Below are positions 8,148-17,278 of a stretch of 64,000 nt of DNA, piece after piece (position 1 is the stretch's first letter; every line of letters starts with the position of its first letter). Position numbers and translations under genes: made by a program. Source of the DNA: Paraburkholderia bryophila (GTDB taxonomy: Bacteria; Pseudomonadota; Gammaproteobacteria; Burkholderiales; Burkholderiaceae); assembly GCF_003269035.1 (NCBI RefSeq), contig NZ_QLTK01000011.1, forward strand, positions 1 to 64,000, in the 5' to 3' direction. Below the pieces are notes generated by a model. That model did no database searches. It saw nothing but the letters and a program-made list of their open reading frames with translations, and had not been told where the DNA came from.

Positions 8148-9871
8148 ACCTCATCCTCGCCGATGGACGCCTCGTACGGCCACTCGACCGCGCCCGAATG
8201 GGTCACCGCGCCGAGATTCGCCGGCCGCACCAGCGCTTCGTATTTTTCCAGCACACCGCCCAGACGCCCTCGCGTGAACGGCACCGCCTCCGCGCTACGG
8301 CGCGCGAGTTCCGCTTCGCTCAGCTCGACGTCGAGCGTGCCCTTGTGCGCGTCGATATGAATCCGGTCGCCGTCTTTCAGCAAACGAATCGGGCCGCCCG
8401 CCGCGGCCTCCGGTCCGACGTAGCCGATACACATGCCGCGCGTCGCGCCCGAAAAACGACCGTCGGTCAGCAACGCGACTTTCTCGCCCATGCCCTGCCC
8501 GTAGATCGCTGCCGTCACGCTGAGCATCTCGCGCATGCCGGGACCGCCCTTCGGCCCTTCGTTACGGATCACCAGCACGTCGCCTTCACGATAGGTGCGC
8601 TTCGAGACGACCGACATGCACGCTTCTTCGGTTTCGAACACGCGCGCGGTGCCGCTGAAGACGAGTGATTTCAACCCGGCGGTCTTCAGACAGGCACCGT
8701 CAGGCGCGAGGTTACCGCGCAGCACAACCAGCCCCGCGTTCTCACTCAACGGTTCGTTATGCGCGCGTACGACGCGACCATCCGGACCCGCGAATGCCTT
8801 CAACGCGACGTCGAGCGTTTCGCCGCTTTGCGTCAGCGTATCGCCGTGCAGATAACCGCCGGCAAGCAACGCGTTCAACACGGCCGGCACGCCGCCGACG
8901 TGATACAGATCGAGCGCGAGATAGCGGCCGCCCGGTTGCAGATCGCCGATCAACGGTGTGCGCGCCAGCACCTCGGAAACGTCGTCGAGCGTAAAGCGAA
9001 TACCTGCTTCATGCGCGATCGCCGGAATATGCAGCGCGGCATTGGTCGAGCCACCGGTCGCCGCGACCGCGGCGCATGCGTTCTCCAGGCTCTTGCGCGT
9101 GACCAGATCGCGCGGCAGCGGACCACCGTGCTTCAGCGTGTTCATCACCGTTTCGCCGGCGCGGCGCGCAATCGCAATGCGCTCGCTATACACGGCCGGC
9201 ACCATCGCCGAACCGAGCGGTGCGAGACCGAGTGTTTCGGCCACCATCGCCATGGTGTTCGCGGTGAACTGGCCCGGACACGAACCGGCGCCCGGCGTGC
9301 AGCGCTTTTCGATGCCGCGCAGCGTGTCGAGCGATATGTCGCCGCGTTGCGCCGCGCCGACGGCTTCGATCGCGGTCAGGATCGTGGCCTGTGTGCCGTC
9401 CGGCGCGATGCCCGGCAACATCGCGCCACCGAACAGAAATACGCCCGGCACGTTCACCCGCACCATGCCCATCAGAATGCCGGGCAGCGTCTTGTCGCAA
9501 CCGGCCACGCCGACGAAAGCGTCATAGCAATGCGCGCGTACGAACACCTCGACGCTGTCCGCAATGATCTCTCGCGACACGAGGCTAAAGCGCATGCCGG
9601 AATGATTCATGGAGGTGCCGTCCGACACCGAAATCGCCGATCCGCGAATCGGCACGCCGCCGCCCGCTGCAACGCCGAGCCGCACGTTGTCGGAGACCGC
9701 GGCGAGCGACATCGAGCACGGGGTGTTTTCGCCGAACGTATCGACGATCGCGACGAACGGTTTCTCGATCGCGGCGTCGTCCATACCGGTCGCACGCAGG
9801 AACGCGCGATGCGGCGTGCGCGTGATGCCTTCGGTCACGGTACGCGAGCGGTGTTTGTGGAGATTGCTCAT
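8144..9871 (-). CDS. IlvD/Edd-family dehydratase (sugar-acid type)
   Basis: A 575-residue iron-sulfur dehydratase. The cluster cysteines typical of the family are visible in ENTPCSMSL, VAGCDKTLPG and GAGSCPGQFTANTM. The C-terminal half has the family's SGTARVFETEEA and GPKGGPGMREML motifs. The family removes water from dihydroxy acids: dihydroxyacid dehydratase in branched-chain synthesis, 6-phosphogluconate dehydratase, or arabonate/xylonate dehydratases. Its place in a catabolic operon with a transporter, an SDR and a hydroxyacid dehydrogenase argues for the sugar-acid branch rather than biosynthetic ilvD. AGGAC precedes the ATG at 9871. Confidence 0.85.
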   Translation of the reverse strand: MSNLHKHRSRTVTEGITRTPHRAFLRATGMDDAAIEKPFVAIVDTFGENTPCSMSLAAVSDNVRLGVAAGGGVPIRGSAISVSDGTSMNHSGMRFSLVSREIIADSVEVFVRAHCYDAFVGVAGCDKTLPGILMGMVRVNVPGVFLFGGAMLPGIAPDGTQATILTAIEAVGAAQRGDISLDTLRGIEKRCTPGAGSCPGQFTANTMAMVAETLGLAPLGSAMVPAVYSERIAIARRAGETVMNTLKHGGPLPRDLVTRKSLENACAAVAATGGSTNAALHIPAIAHEAGIRFTLDDVSEVLARTPLIGDLQPGGRYLALDLYHVGGVPAVLNALLAGGYLHGDTLTQSGETLDVALKAFAGPDGRVVRAHNEPLSENAGLVVLRGNLAPDGACLKTAGLKSLVFSGTARVFETEEACMSVVSKRTYREGDVLVIRNEGPKGGPGMREMLSVTAAIYGQGMGEKVALLTDGRFSGATRGMCIGYVGPEAAAGGPIRLLKDGDRIHIDAHKGTLDVELSEAELARRSAEAVPFTRGRLGGVLEKYEALVRPANLGAVTHSGAVEWPYEASIGEDEV

Positions 9872-9976
9872 GGTGGGTCCTATGCGTGGTTTGGGCGGTG
9901 TTGCGGTGGGTTAGGCCGTCGTCGCTTCAAGCGGCTTCAGGCAGCCTCGAGCGGTTCCAAGCGACTTCAGCCGGTG

Positions 9977-10756
9977 TCACCCGTTCAACAGCAAGCCGTT
10001 CTCCGCCGCGATCACCTGGCCGGTCATCGCCGGTGCATGCGCGACGATGAACCATGCGAGGTCCGCGATCTCGCCGGGCTGCGACACGCGCTTGAGCGGC
10101 GCGACCTCGGTCATGCTGTCGACGATCTTCGCGTAGGCCGCTTCACCGAGCACGCGGCGCGGCAAGCCGTCGTCCACCATGCCCGGGGCCAACGCATTCA
10201 CGCGAATGTGGGGCGCGAGATTGCGGGCCAACGAGAGCGTCAGCGTGTTGACGGCGCCCTTCGACGCCGCATAGGCAATGGAAGACCCCGTGCCGTTCAG
10301 CGAGGCCAGCGACGAGATATTGATCACCGAGGTGCTGTGCGACGACGTCGACGATTCGCGCAGCACGGGCACCGCGGCGCGCGTCATCTGAAACATGCCG
10401 ATCAGGTTCACCCGATACACGCGCTCGAACTCCATGTCGTCGACGGCAGCGAGATCGCCGTGCGGGATAAAACGCGTGGTCCCCGCGCAGTTGATCAGCG
10501 CATCGATGCGCTGCCAACGCTTCGCCACCGTGTCGACGGCCTTCACGCAGTCGGCGTCGGCACCCACGTCGGCGTCGAAGATCAGCGTTTCGGCGCCGAG
10601 CCTCCGGCATTGCGCTTCGACGGCCAGGGCGGCGCCGCGCGTGCTGTCGTCGAAATTGCCCAGCGCCACCGCCCAGCCGGCGCCCGCGAAGCGCAACGCG
10701 GTCGCCGCGCCGATCCCGGTCGCCGCGCCGGTCACCATACAAACCTGCTGCGTCAT
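9977..10756 (-). CDS. SDR-family dehydrogenase in sugar-acid operon
   Basis: A 259-residue short-chain dehydrogenase with TGAATGIG (9-16), the NCAG motif, the catalytic serine in NISSLASLNG and YAASK with the catalytic Tyr and Lys. It probably oxidises a sugar or polyol, producing the acid or lactone used by the dehydratase downstream. The substrate is inferred from context only. GGGGAG lies 5 bases upstream of the ATG. It follows the MFS gene by 10 bases; 105 bases of repetitive, gene-free DNA separate it from the dehydratase gene. Confidence 0.86.
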   Translation of the reverse strand: MTQQVCMVTGAATGIGAATALRFAGAGWAVALGNFDDSTRGAALAVEAQCRRLGAETLIFDADVGADADCVKAVDTVAKRWQRIDALINCAGTTRFIPHGDLAAVDDMEFERVYRVNLIGMFQMTRAAVPVLRESSTSSHSTSVINISSLASLNGTGSSIAYAASKGAVNTLTLSLARNLAPHIRVNALAPGMVDDGLPRRVLGEAAYAKIVDSMTEVAPLKRVSQPGEIADLAWFIVAHAPAMTGQVIAAENGLLLNG

Positions 10757-10766
10757 CCTGCTCCCC

Positions 10767-12113
10767 TCATGCTGACTTGCGCGCGGCCGGCATGGCCAGC
10801 ACGATCACCGCTGCCAGCACCAGCGCGCAGGCGAGCACGATCATGCCGGGCAGCAAGGTGCCGGTCGCGTCTTTCAGAAATCCAATGACATACGGGCTCA
10901 CGAAGCCCGCCAGATTGCCGGTGCAATTGATCACCGCGATCGCCGCCGCCGCGCCCACGCCGCCCATTAGCGCGGTCGGAATGCCCCAGAACACCGGCGC
11001 GATCGAATTGATGCCGATGGCCGCGACCACCAGTGCCGCCATCGAAAGCCACACGTGCTGGCCGAGCAGCACCGACGCCAGCATGCCGGCCGCGCCGAGC
11101 ACCGCGCACACCGCAACGTGAATGCGCCGCTCGTCGTGTTTGTCGGCGTGGCGTGCGATCAGAATCATGGCGACCGCGCTGATCAGCGACGGCAGCGCCG
11201 ATAGCAAGCCGATATTCGCCACGCTGACGACGCCACTGGCGCGGATCATCGTCGGCAGCCAGAACACGAGGCCGTAGTTGCCCATCGCAATGCAGAAGTA
11301 CAGCAGACCGAGCAGCCACACTTTCGGGTTGGTGAACGCGCCGCGCACCGTTTGATGCGCGCGGGTCTGCGCATCGGCGTCGAGATCGCGCGCGAGCAAG
11401 GCCTTCTCGTCTTTCGACAGCCAGCTCACCGACTCGATACGATCGTGCAGCACGAAGAACGCCACGATGCCGACCACGAGCGAGGCAATCCCTTCGATCA
11501 GGAACAACCACTTCCAGCCGGCCAATCCCTGCACGCCCGCCAGTTGCTGCATGATCCAGCCCGACACCGGACCGCCGATCGCACCCGACACCGGAATCGC
11601 CGCCATGAAGAGCGCAATAATCTGCGAGCGCCGGTTCGACGGGAACCAGGTGGACAGGTACAGCACGATGCCGGGAAAGAAGCCGGCTTCGGCCACGCCG
11701 AGCAGAAAGCGCAAGACGTAAAACGACGTGGCGCCGCTCGCGAACATGGTCAGACACGACACGATCGACCACGTCACCATGATTCGTGCGATCCAGATCC
11801 GCGCGCCGACGCGATGCAGGATCAGGTTGCTCGGCACCTCGAAGATGAAATAGCCGAGAAAGAAAATGCCCGCGCCCGCGCCATACACGGTTTCGCTCAA
11901 CGAGAGATCGGTGAGCATCTGCAATTTGGCGAAGCTCACGTTCACGCGATCGATATACGCGACGATGAACGCGAGAAACAGAAACGGCACGATGCGCCAC
12001 GCAAGCTTGCGGTAGAGCGCCGCGCGTTCGGCGGATTCGACGGGTTCGCCGGTGCCGCCGGTTTCTGCTGGCGAAGCGGGCCGTGCGGCGCCGCCGTAGA
12101 GGGGGGTGCTCAT
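10767..12113 (-). CDS. MFS transporter, anion:cation symporter (ACS) type
   Basis: A 448-residue major-facilitator permease with 12 predicted membrane segments. The start of segment 1 (VPFLFLAFIVAYIDRVNVSFA) and the segment 2 region (GAGAGIFFLGYFIFEVPSNL) are the pattern of the ACS family, which imports hexuronates, galactonate, tartrate, 4-hydroxyphenylacetate and similar organic anions. A long loop after segment 6 and the second six helices are intact. AGGAGA precedes the ATG. It is the first gene of the operon and is divergent from the LysR gene, so it is the probable uptake system for the substrate. Confidence 0.88.
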   Translation of the reverse strand: MSTPLYGGAARPASPAETGGTGEPVESAERAALYRKLAWRIVPFLFLAFIVAYIDRVNVSFAKLQMLTDLSLSETVYGAGAGIFFLGYFIFEVPSNLILHRVGARIWIARIMVTWSIVSCLTMFASGATSFYVLRFLLGVAEAGFFPGIVLYLSTWFPSNRRSQIIALFMAAIPVSGAIGGPVSGWIMQQLAGVQGLAGWKWLFLIEGIASLVVGIVAFFVLHDRIESVSWLSKDEKALLARDLDADAQTRAHQTVRGAFTNPKVWLLGLLYFCIAMGNYGLVFWLPTMIRASGVVSVANIGLLSALPSLISAVAMILIARHADKHDERRIHVAVCAVLGAAGMLASVLLGQHVWLSMAALVVAAIGINSIAPVFWGIPTALMGGVGAAAAIAVINCTGNLAGFVSPYVIGFLKDATGTLLPGMIVLACALVLAAVIVLAMPAARKSA

Positions 12114-12347
12114 GCTTGTCTCCTTCCGCGCGCTTGGTGGCGCGCTGTGGTCGCGGCGTGCGGTGCATGAGCGACTCCGGTTATACCCTGAGTCATGCGG
12201 TCGAGGCGTAGCTGCTATGCTCGACTCACTCGCTTCACGCCCAACCGTCCTGCCGATAGTGAAGCGTAGCCGCGTTACGCACTGCGCTGCAAATCACTGT
12301 TTCGGCGCAGGTCATTACCGTTTAGTTATGTTCATGAGGCAATCCGG

Positions 12348-13313
12348 GTGGCAACGCCTGAAAACGACTCTATCGACCGCTTCTTCCGCAGCGGTCTGAA
12401 ACTACCGCATTTGCGCATACTGGTGAGCCTCGCCGAGCTCGGCCAGGTCACCCGCGTGGCGGCCGCGTTTCACGTGACGCAGCCGGCCATCTCCAAGCAG
12501 ATCGGTGAAATCGAGGAAGCGTTGGGCGTGCCCGTCGCGAGGCGGGTAGGCAATGCGGTCGAGCTGACCGGCATCGGCAACGTGATAGCCGCGCGCGGCC
12601 GCGAGATTCTGCGGCATATCGAACTGGCACGCCGCGACGTCAGCGCGTTGACCACCGGCACGGCCGGTCACGTGCGCTTCGGCGCGGTCACGACGATTCC
12701 GCAGCCGTTGATCGCGCACGCGGTCGAACTGTTCATGCGGCGTGCGCCGAGCGCGACGCTGTCGTTCGTCGAAACGACGCTCGACAAGCTGGTCAGGATG
12801 CTCGACGAAGGCGAGCTCGATCTCGCGTTAGGACGCAATCGCATCGCCGACAATCAGGACGTGCTGAGCCAGCAGACGCTGCATCGCGAGCCGTTCGTGT
12901 TCGTGGTGGGCGCGAGTCATCCGCTCGGCAAGGTCGATCTGCCGGTGAGCTGGAACGATCTGCGCTCAGTGCGTTGGATCACGCCGTTACGCGGCTCGCC
13001 CGCCTTTGCGACGCTCGTCGAAGCGCTCGCCGCGCAGGGCATTGCACTCGATCGCGGTGCGCTCGAATCCAGTTCGCTCACGTTGAATCTGTCGCTGCTG
13101 ATTCGCGGGGACTTCGTGTCGATCCTGCCGCTTTCGGTCGCGCGGCATCACGTGAGCCGTGGGCGCATGCGCGTGCTGCCCCTCGCGCCGCTCGAACCGC
13201 TGGGTGAAGTGGTGCTGGTGTGGCGCGCGGATACGTCGGCGCCGGCAGCGGATCTGTTCAGCGACTGCTTGCGGGAATCGTCGTCGGAATTGCTGGAAGG
13301 TGAGGCGGAATGA
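12348..13313 (+). CDS. LysR-family transcriptional regulator
   Basis: A 321-residue LysR-type regulator. The helix-turn-helix is at residues 20-75 (LAELGQVTRVAAAFHVTQPA, followed by ISKQIGEIEEALG), then a linker helix and the two-lobed effector domain. The GTG start at 12348 is supported by GAGG 8 bases upstream; no better ATG exists. It lies divergent from the MFS operon with a 234-bp intergenic region, the standard layout for a LysR activator of that operon. The N-terminal sequence is closest in style to the GbpR/PcaQ subgroup, which controls sugar or aromatic-acid genes. The inducer is unknown. Confidence 0.87.
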   Translation: MATPENDSIDRFFRSGLKLPHLRILVSLAELGQVTRVAAAFHVTQPAISKQIGEIEEALGVPVARRVGNAVELTGIGNVIAARGREILRHIELARRDVSALTTGTAGHVRFGAVTTIPQPLIAHAVELFMRRAPSATLSFVETTLDKLVRMLDEGELDLALGRNRIADNQDVLSQQTLHREPFVFVVGASHPLGKVDLPVSWNDLRSVRWITPLRGSPAFATLVEALAAQGIALDRGALESSSLTLNLSLLIRGDFVSILPLSVARHHVSRGRMRVLPLAPLEPLGEVVLVWRADTSAPAADLFSDCLRESSSELLEGEAE

Positions 13314-13348
13314 CGTGACGGACTCACGGATGGCGTGAAATCCGTCGG

Positions 13349-13369
13349 CTCCCGAATATCCTCACCTTT
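13349..13369 (-). repeat. Solitary initiator iteron
   Basis: CTCCCGAATATCCTCACCTT lies between the convergent stops of the LysR gene and the porin gene. It differs from the iteron consensus mainly in the AT spacer. Confidence 0.65.
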
Positions 13370-13434
13370 GACCGCGATGAAGCCATTCGCGAGCCCGGCC
13401 GCCGTGGCGACGGCCGGTGCGCTCATGCAAACAA

Positions 13435-14601
13435 TCAGAACTTGTGACGGATGCCGACCACCGCCAGCTCCTGGCTGCTGGTCCCCGAGTTGACGCCAAA
13501 ACTGCCGATCGAGGCCTGCGCGCTCACCACCTTGCCGCTCGCGTTCAACGTGTTGCCGCTCGCCTTCTGGTACCCGGCCAGCGCATACAGATCGGTGCGC
13601 TTGGATAGCGCGTAATCCGCACCGAGGTTGACCTGGTTGTAATGCGCCGAGCTCGGGCCCGTCAGCGACGTGTAGTTGTAGCCCACCCCCGTGCGCAACG
13701 CCGGCGTGATCTGATAGTTGAAGAACACCGAGCCGTTGTTGAACTTCGCCGTGCTGTGGTACGCGGAGAACGCGTCGGTCGCGTACTGCGTGTTCGAATA
13801 CGCAAGACCGAGCGTTGCCGCGCCGATCACGTACTGTCCACCCACCCGCACGATCTGAATCGACTTCGCGCTCGCGAAGCCCGAGTTGATGACCGTGTTG
13901 AACAGCGAGTCGGAACTGCTGGTCCACGTCCGCACGTTGCCGGTCGTCGTATTGCCGCAGTTGGCGTAGAAATAACCGGCGCCCAGCGACAGCGGACCGT
14001 TCGCATAGGCCGCGCCGAAGCTGTAGGTTTGACCGTTGCCGCTCGCGCCGGCCACGCCGCCCACGCCATACAACGCCTCGACCTGGAAGCCGGCGAACAG
14101 CGGGCTCACGTACTTGATCGAGTTGCTGACGCGCAGGCTGTTGTCGTAGTTATCCAGGTCGCCCGGCGAAGCGAAGGTACCGCCGAAGTAGTTGTCTTCG
14201 GTGAGGCCTTGAACCAGATCGACGATCGGATCGTATTGGCGGCCCAACGTGACCGTACCCAACGTGCTGCTCGACAGACCGACCACCGACTTGCGGCCGA
14301 ATTCGCGGCTGCCCTGGCCCAGCGTGCCGGTGCCGAGGTTGTAGCCGTTCTCGATCTGGAACACCGCGGCGAGACCGCCGCCCAGGTCTTCGGTGCCCTT
14401 GAGGCCCCAACGGCTACCGGAGACGTTACCGCTGCTGAACTTCACCAGCGACGACTGGTTCTGGCCGTTCGCACCTTGTGCGTTGTGGACGTAAGCGATG
14501 CCGGCGTCGGCGATACCGTACAGCGTGACGCTGCTTTGTGCCTGTGCGCCTGCCGCCAGAAGAAGACCGGCGGGCAATGCGAGGAGAGTAAGACGCTTCA
14601 T
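13435..14601 (-). CDS. General outer-membrane porin (gram-negative porin family)
   Basis: A 388-residue trimeric porin. The signal peptide is MKRLTLLALPAGLLLAAGAQA with cleavage before QSSVTLYGIADAG, the canonical start of Burkholderia porins. The body has the alternating beta-strand pattern of a 16-stranded barrel and conserved blocks SRWGLKGTEDLGGGLAAVFQ, GRKSVVGLSS and TLGRQYDP. The C-terminus is VGIRHKF with the terminal Phe needed for BAM recognition. It is a passive diffusion channel for small hydrophilic solutes; position near the sugar-acid operon does not prove a link. Confidence 0.92.
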   Translation of the reverse strand: MKRLTLLALPAGLLLAAGAQAQSSVTLYGIADAGIAYVHNAQGANGQNQSSLVKFSSGNVSGSRWGLKGTEDLGGGLAAVFQIENGYNLGTGTLGQGSREFGRKSVVGLSSSTLGTVTLGRQYDPIVDLVQGLTEDNYFGGTFASPGDLDNYDNSLRVSNSIKYVSPLFAGFQVEALYGVGGVAGASGNGQTYSFGAAYANGPLSLGAGYFYANCGNTTTGNVRTWTSSSDSLFNTVINSGFASAKSIQIVRVGGQYVIGAATLGLAYSNTQYATDAFSAYHSTAKFNNGSVFFNYQITPALRTGVGYNYTSLTGPSSAHYNQVNLGADYALSKRTDLYALAGYQKASGNTLNASGKVVSAQASIGSFGVNSGTSSQELAVVGIRHKF

Positions 14602-14731
14602 GGTTCGTGTGTTCCCGTATCGATGTTGTATTTGTTTAAAACTGGCGAAACGATACGAGACGAGCGGGCGTCGGCAAACTAACTAAATCTTCGATGAATA
14701 TGAACGCAACCGTGCGCGACCCCGCTAGCGG

Positions 14732-15586
14732 TCAGGCCGGCACGGCGGACTGCTCGGAGAGCGCGTATTTCGACGTGGCGAGCACGTCGCCGGGAACGGC
14801 GACGTGGGCGCGGCGCACTAGCGCGCCGCTGCGGAACATCAGCAGATCGCCCGGCTGGCAGGCGGTCCACACTTCGTCGGTTAGCGGCGTGGTGGCGATC
14901 ACCGCGGTGCGATCGGCAGGCGTGCCGCGCTCGGCAAAGTCAACGCTCAGATCGCCGTCGACCAGGCGTGCGCTCGAAAATGGCCAATGGCGAATCACGT
15001 ACGAGAGTCGCGTCGAGCAATAAGCGAATTGCGCCTGGCCGTTCGACAACACGAAGTTGAAAATGCCGAAGGTGTTCAGCGTGCGCGTCGCCTGTTCGAT
15101 GACGTTGAACAGGGCGTCGACGTTGTCGGCGCTGGTGTCTGCATTCGCCGCGAAATGCGCGTAGAGGCGGTTCATGATGAAGCAGAACGCGGCTTCGCTG
15201 TCGGTCGTGCCGACCGGCGCATAGGGACCGGGCTCCGGTTCGCCGAGCGGCCGCAAATCGCCGTTATGCGCGAATACCCATTGCTGGCCGCGCAACTCGC
15301 GCATGAACGGATGGCAGTTCTCGACGCGCGCGCCACCCTGCGTCGCCTTGCGAATATGCGCGACGACATTGCGTGACTTGATCGGATAGTTTTTCAGAAA
15401 GGCCGCGACCGGCGACTGATACGCCGGCTTTTCGTCGACGAACACGCGGCACGCGCGGTCTTCGTAGAACGCCACGCCCCAGCCGTCGACATGATGGTCG
15501 GTGAGACCGCCGCGCGCGGCGAAACCCGTCAGCGAGAAACTGACGTCGGTGGGTTCGGCGCAGCTCAAGGCGAGCAATTGGCACAT
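14732..15586 (-). CDS. Class II glutamine amidotransferase (YafJ-like)
   Basis: A 284-residue Ntn-hydrolase. The catalytic Cys2 directly follows the initiator Met (MCQLLALSCAEPTD). Other family blocks include GWGVAFYED, VVAHIRKATQGG, NCHPFMRELRGQQWVFAHNG and GTTDSEAAFCFIM. Proteins of this type hydrolyse glutamine or other gamma-glutamyl bonds. There is no fused synthase domain, so it matches the stand-alone YafJ group, whose physiological role is poorly known. It is monocistronic; the upstream stretch holds an iteron. Confidence 0.88.
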   Translation of the reverse strand: MCQLLALSCAEPTDVSFSLTGFAARGGLTDHHVDGWGVAFYEDRACRVFVDEKPAYQSPVAAFLKNYPIKSRNVVAHIRKATQGGARVENCHPFMRELRGQQWVFAHNGDLRPLGEPEPGPYAPVGTTDSEAAFCFIMNRLYAHFAANADTSADNVDALFNVIEQATRTLNTFGIFNFVLSNGQAQFAYCSTRLSYVIRHWPFSSARLVDGDLSVDFAERGTPADRTAVIATTPLTDEVWTACQPGDLLMFRSGALVRRAHVAVPGDVLATSKYALSEQSAVPA

Positions 15587-15813
15587 GTCGGCCTCGCCTC
15601 AAGCGGCCTGCGCCGGCAGACGCATGGGCATGGGCATTGGCACAGCCCCAGCCACGAACGAGGCGACCGCATCCGCCATTACGGCGCCAGCACTGCCTGA
15701 AGGTATCGCGGCCATCACTCGTCGTCCCGGGTCGTTCACAGTCATTGGGAGACTAGCGTGTTTCAACCGCCGCCGTTATAGCGAATCATGCTTTGCAAAT
15801 CACGGGCGGGCGG

Positions 15814-15834
15814 CTCCCGAAAAACCTCACCTTT
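15814..15834 (-). repeat. Solitary initiator iteron
   Basis: CTCCCGAAAAACCTCACCTT is a full match to the complement of the origin consensus. It lies in the 15587-15883 gap between the amidotransferase and the CheY-like gene. Confidence 0.75.
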
Positions 15835-15883
15835 GGCGAAACCCCGCGCGTTGACCGCGCTTTTGCCGCCGCTCTTACCGATT

Positions 15884-16249
15884 TCAGCTCGCCAGCTTGC
15901 GGAACGTTTCCAGCACCGCGTCGCCCTTGAACGGCTTGACGATCCAGCCCTTGACGCCCGCCGCCTTACCGCGCTCCTTCATGGCCGGGCTGCTTTCCGT
16001 CGTCAGCATGATCACGTTGACGGTCGTATTCGCGAGTTCGCCGCGAATCTTCTCGACCATCGTCAGGCCGTCCATGTTCGGCATGTTGACGTCGCTAATC
16101 ACCAGCTTTATGCCGGGGCTGGCCTTCAGCTTGGCGAGGCCATCCTTGCCGTCCACGGCCGTATCGACGTCCAGGCCGTTCTTCTTCAGAAAGCCGGCCA
16201 CTTCGTCGCGCACCGTGCTCGAGTCATCCACCACCAGAATTTTCGACAT
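15884..16249 (-). CDS. CheY-like single-domain response regulator
   Basis: A 121-residue stand-alone receiver. It has the acidic pair in ILVVDDSSTVRDEV, phosphoacceptor Asp in LVISDVNMPNMDG, Thr in IMLTTESS and Lys in WIVKPFKGD. It is the last gene of the chemosensory-like operon that starts at 20987 and is the probable output or phosphate sink of the CheA-like kinase. The ATG at 16249 follows AGGAAA by 5 bases. Longer upstream readings run into the preceding gene in another frame. Confidence 0.9.
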   Translation of the reverse strand: MSKILVVDDSSTVRDEVAGFLKKNGLDVDTAVDGKDGLAKLKASPGIKLVISDVNMPNMDGLTMVEKIRGELANTTVNVIMLTTESSPAMKERGKAAGVKGWIVKPFKGDAVLETFRKLAS

Positions 16250-16269
16250 GATTTTTCCTATGACAACAA

Positions 16270-17241
16270 TCAGAACAGATCCAGTTCGCCCGCTTCGACC
16301 ATGGCGCCGACGTCGTCCGTGACTTCCTTGAAGTCTTCCGGCGACCAGCTCAGGCTGAACACAAAACGTTGATGCAATTTGACCGAGCGACCCGACTGCG
16401 GGTCCTTCAGCCAATACATGAAGCACAATTGCGGATTGCCGCTGCCGAACGAGATGTAGCGGTGCTTGTGATTCACCAGCAGCGGCACCTGCACCTGGCT
16501 GCGCTGCCAGGCGTCCGCGTCGCCGACATAGCGGTTCTTGAACGACCCCCAGATCAGGTTCGTCACCTCGCCGAGCACGCCATTCAGATCGCGGAAGTCC
16601 GCTTCGCCGTCCGGCGCCTGGTCGACCATCCGGTAGCGATCGAGCAGGTCGAGGATCGGCGCCTCTTCGGCCTGCATCATCATGTAGCCGCGACACCACG
16701 CGCTTTCCAGCGGAATCAGGCTGAACACTTCGCCGAAGATGATGCGGTCGCGCACGATATACGGCGTGTCGCACGTAATGACGAGATCCTTGAACACGTC
16801 GCCGAGAATCGCCTGCGTCATGTCGGCGATACCGCGCACCAGCGCGTTCGGGTAGTCCAGACTGAAAATGTATTCGTCGATCACCTGGCGCAGCGGCGCC
16901 ATGTCGTGTCCGACATAGGCGGCGCAGATCACCCGGCGCAGACTCTCCGGCAAGCTGTCCACACTGGCCTCGCTATCGCGCCGCATGATGATCGGCAACT
17001 CGGGGCGCACCGCGTTGATCCGGATGGCGATCTCGGCGCTGGCTTCGAGCGAGCCGCCATAGCTCTCGGAGAACAGCACCGCGCCCAGATCGATATTCGA
17101 GCGCAGCACCGACTGCAACCGGCTCTTGCCGACTTTCACGCCGACCAGATTGTTCTCGTCGCAAAACCGCTTCAGCGCTTCTTTGTGCGCCGGCGAGTCG
17201 TCCAGCACCAGCACCTTGCTGACCGGCTTGTTCATGTTCAT
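16270..17241 (-). CDS. Pseudo-receiver fused to a CheX/CheC-like domain
   Basis: A 323-residue protein. Residues 1-120 resemble a receiver (KVLVLDDSPAHKEALKRF), but the strand that should hold the phosphoacceptor reads AVLFSESYGG with no Asp, so it is probably not phosphorylated. Residues 140-300 look like a CheX phosphatase domain, with the signature Glu-x-x-Asn in GVLGEVTNLIWGSF. CheX/CheC proteins dephosphorylate CheY. The ATG at 17241 is preferred because AGGAA lies 6 bases upstream. It is the fourth gene in the operon, between the other CheX-like gene and CheY. Confidence 0.75.
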   Translation of the reverse strand: MNMNKPVSKVLVLDDSPAHKEALKRFCDENNLVGVKVGKSRLQSVLRSNIDLGAVLFSESYGGSLEASAEIAIRINAVRPELPIIMRRDSEASVDSLPESLRRVICAAYVGHDMAPLRQVIDEYIFSLDYPNALVRGIADMTQAILGDVFKDLVITCDTPYIVRDRIIFGEVFSLIPLESAWCRGYMMMQAEEAPILDLLDRYRMVDQAPDGEADFRDLNGVLGEVTNLIWGSFKNRYVGDADAWQRSQVQVPLLVNHKHRYISFGSGNPQLCFMYWLKDPQSGRSVKLHQRFVFSLSWSPEDFKEVTDDVGAMVEAGELDLF

Positions 17242-17278
17242 GTCGCGTTCCTGCTCACTGCGGCAAATCGCCGGGTCG

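Noticed and set aside
8759..10888. 709-aa plus-strand open frame
   Set aside because: It is Arg/His-rich antisense shadow of the dehydratase and SDR genes, which have clear family motifs on the minus strand. Similar long shadows lie over hpnN, shc and the CheA-like gene.
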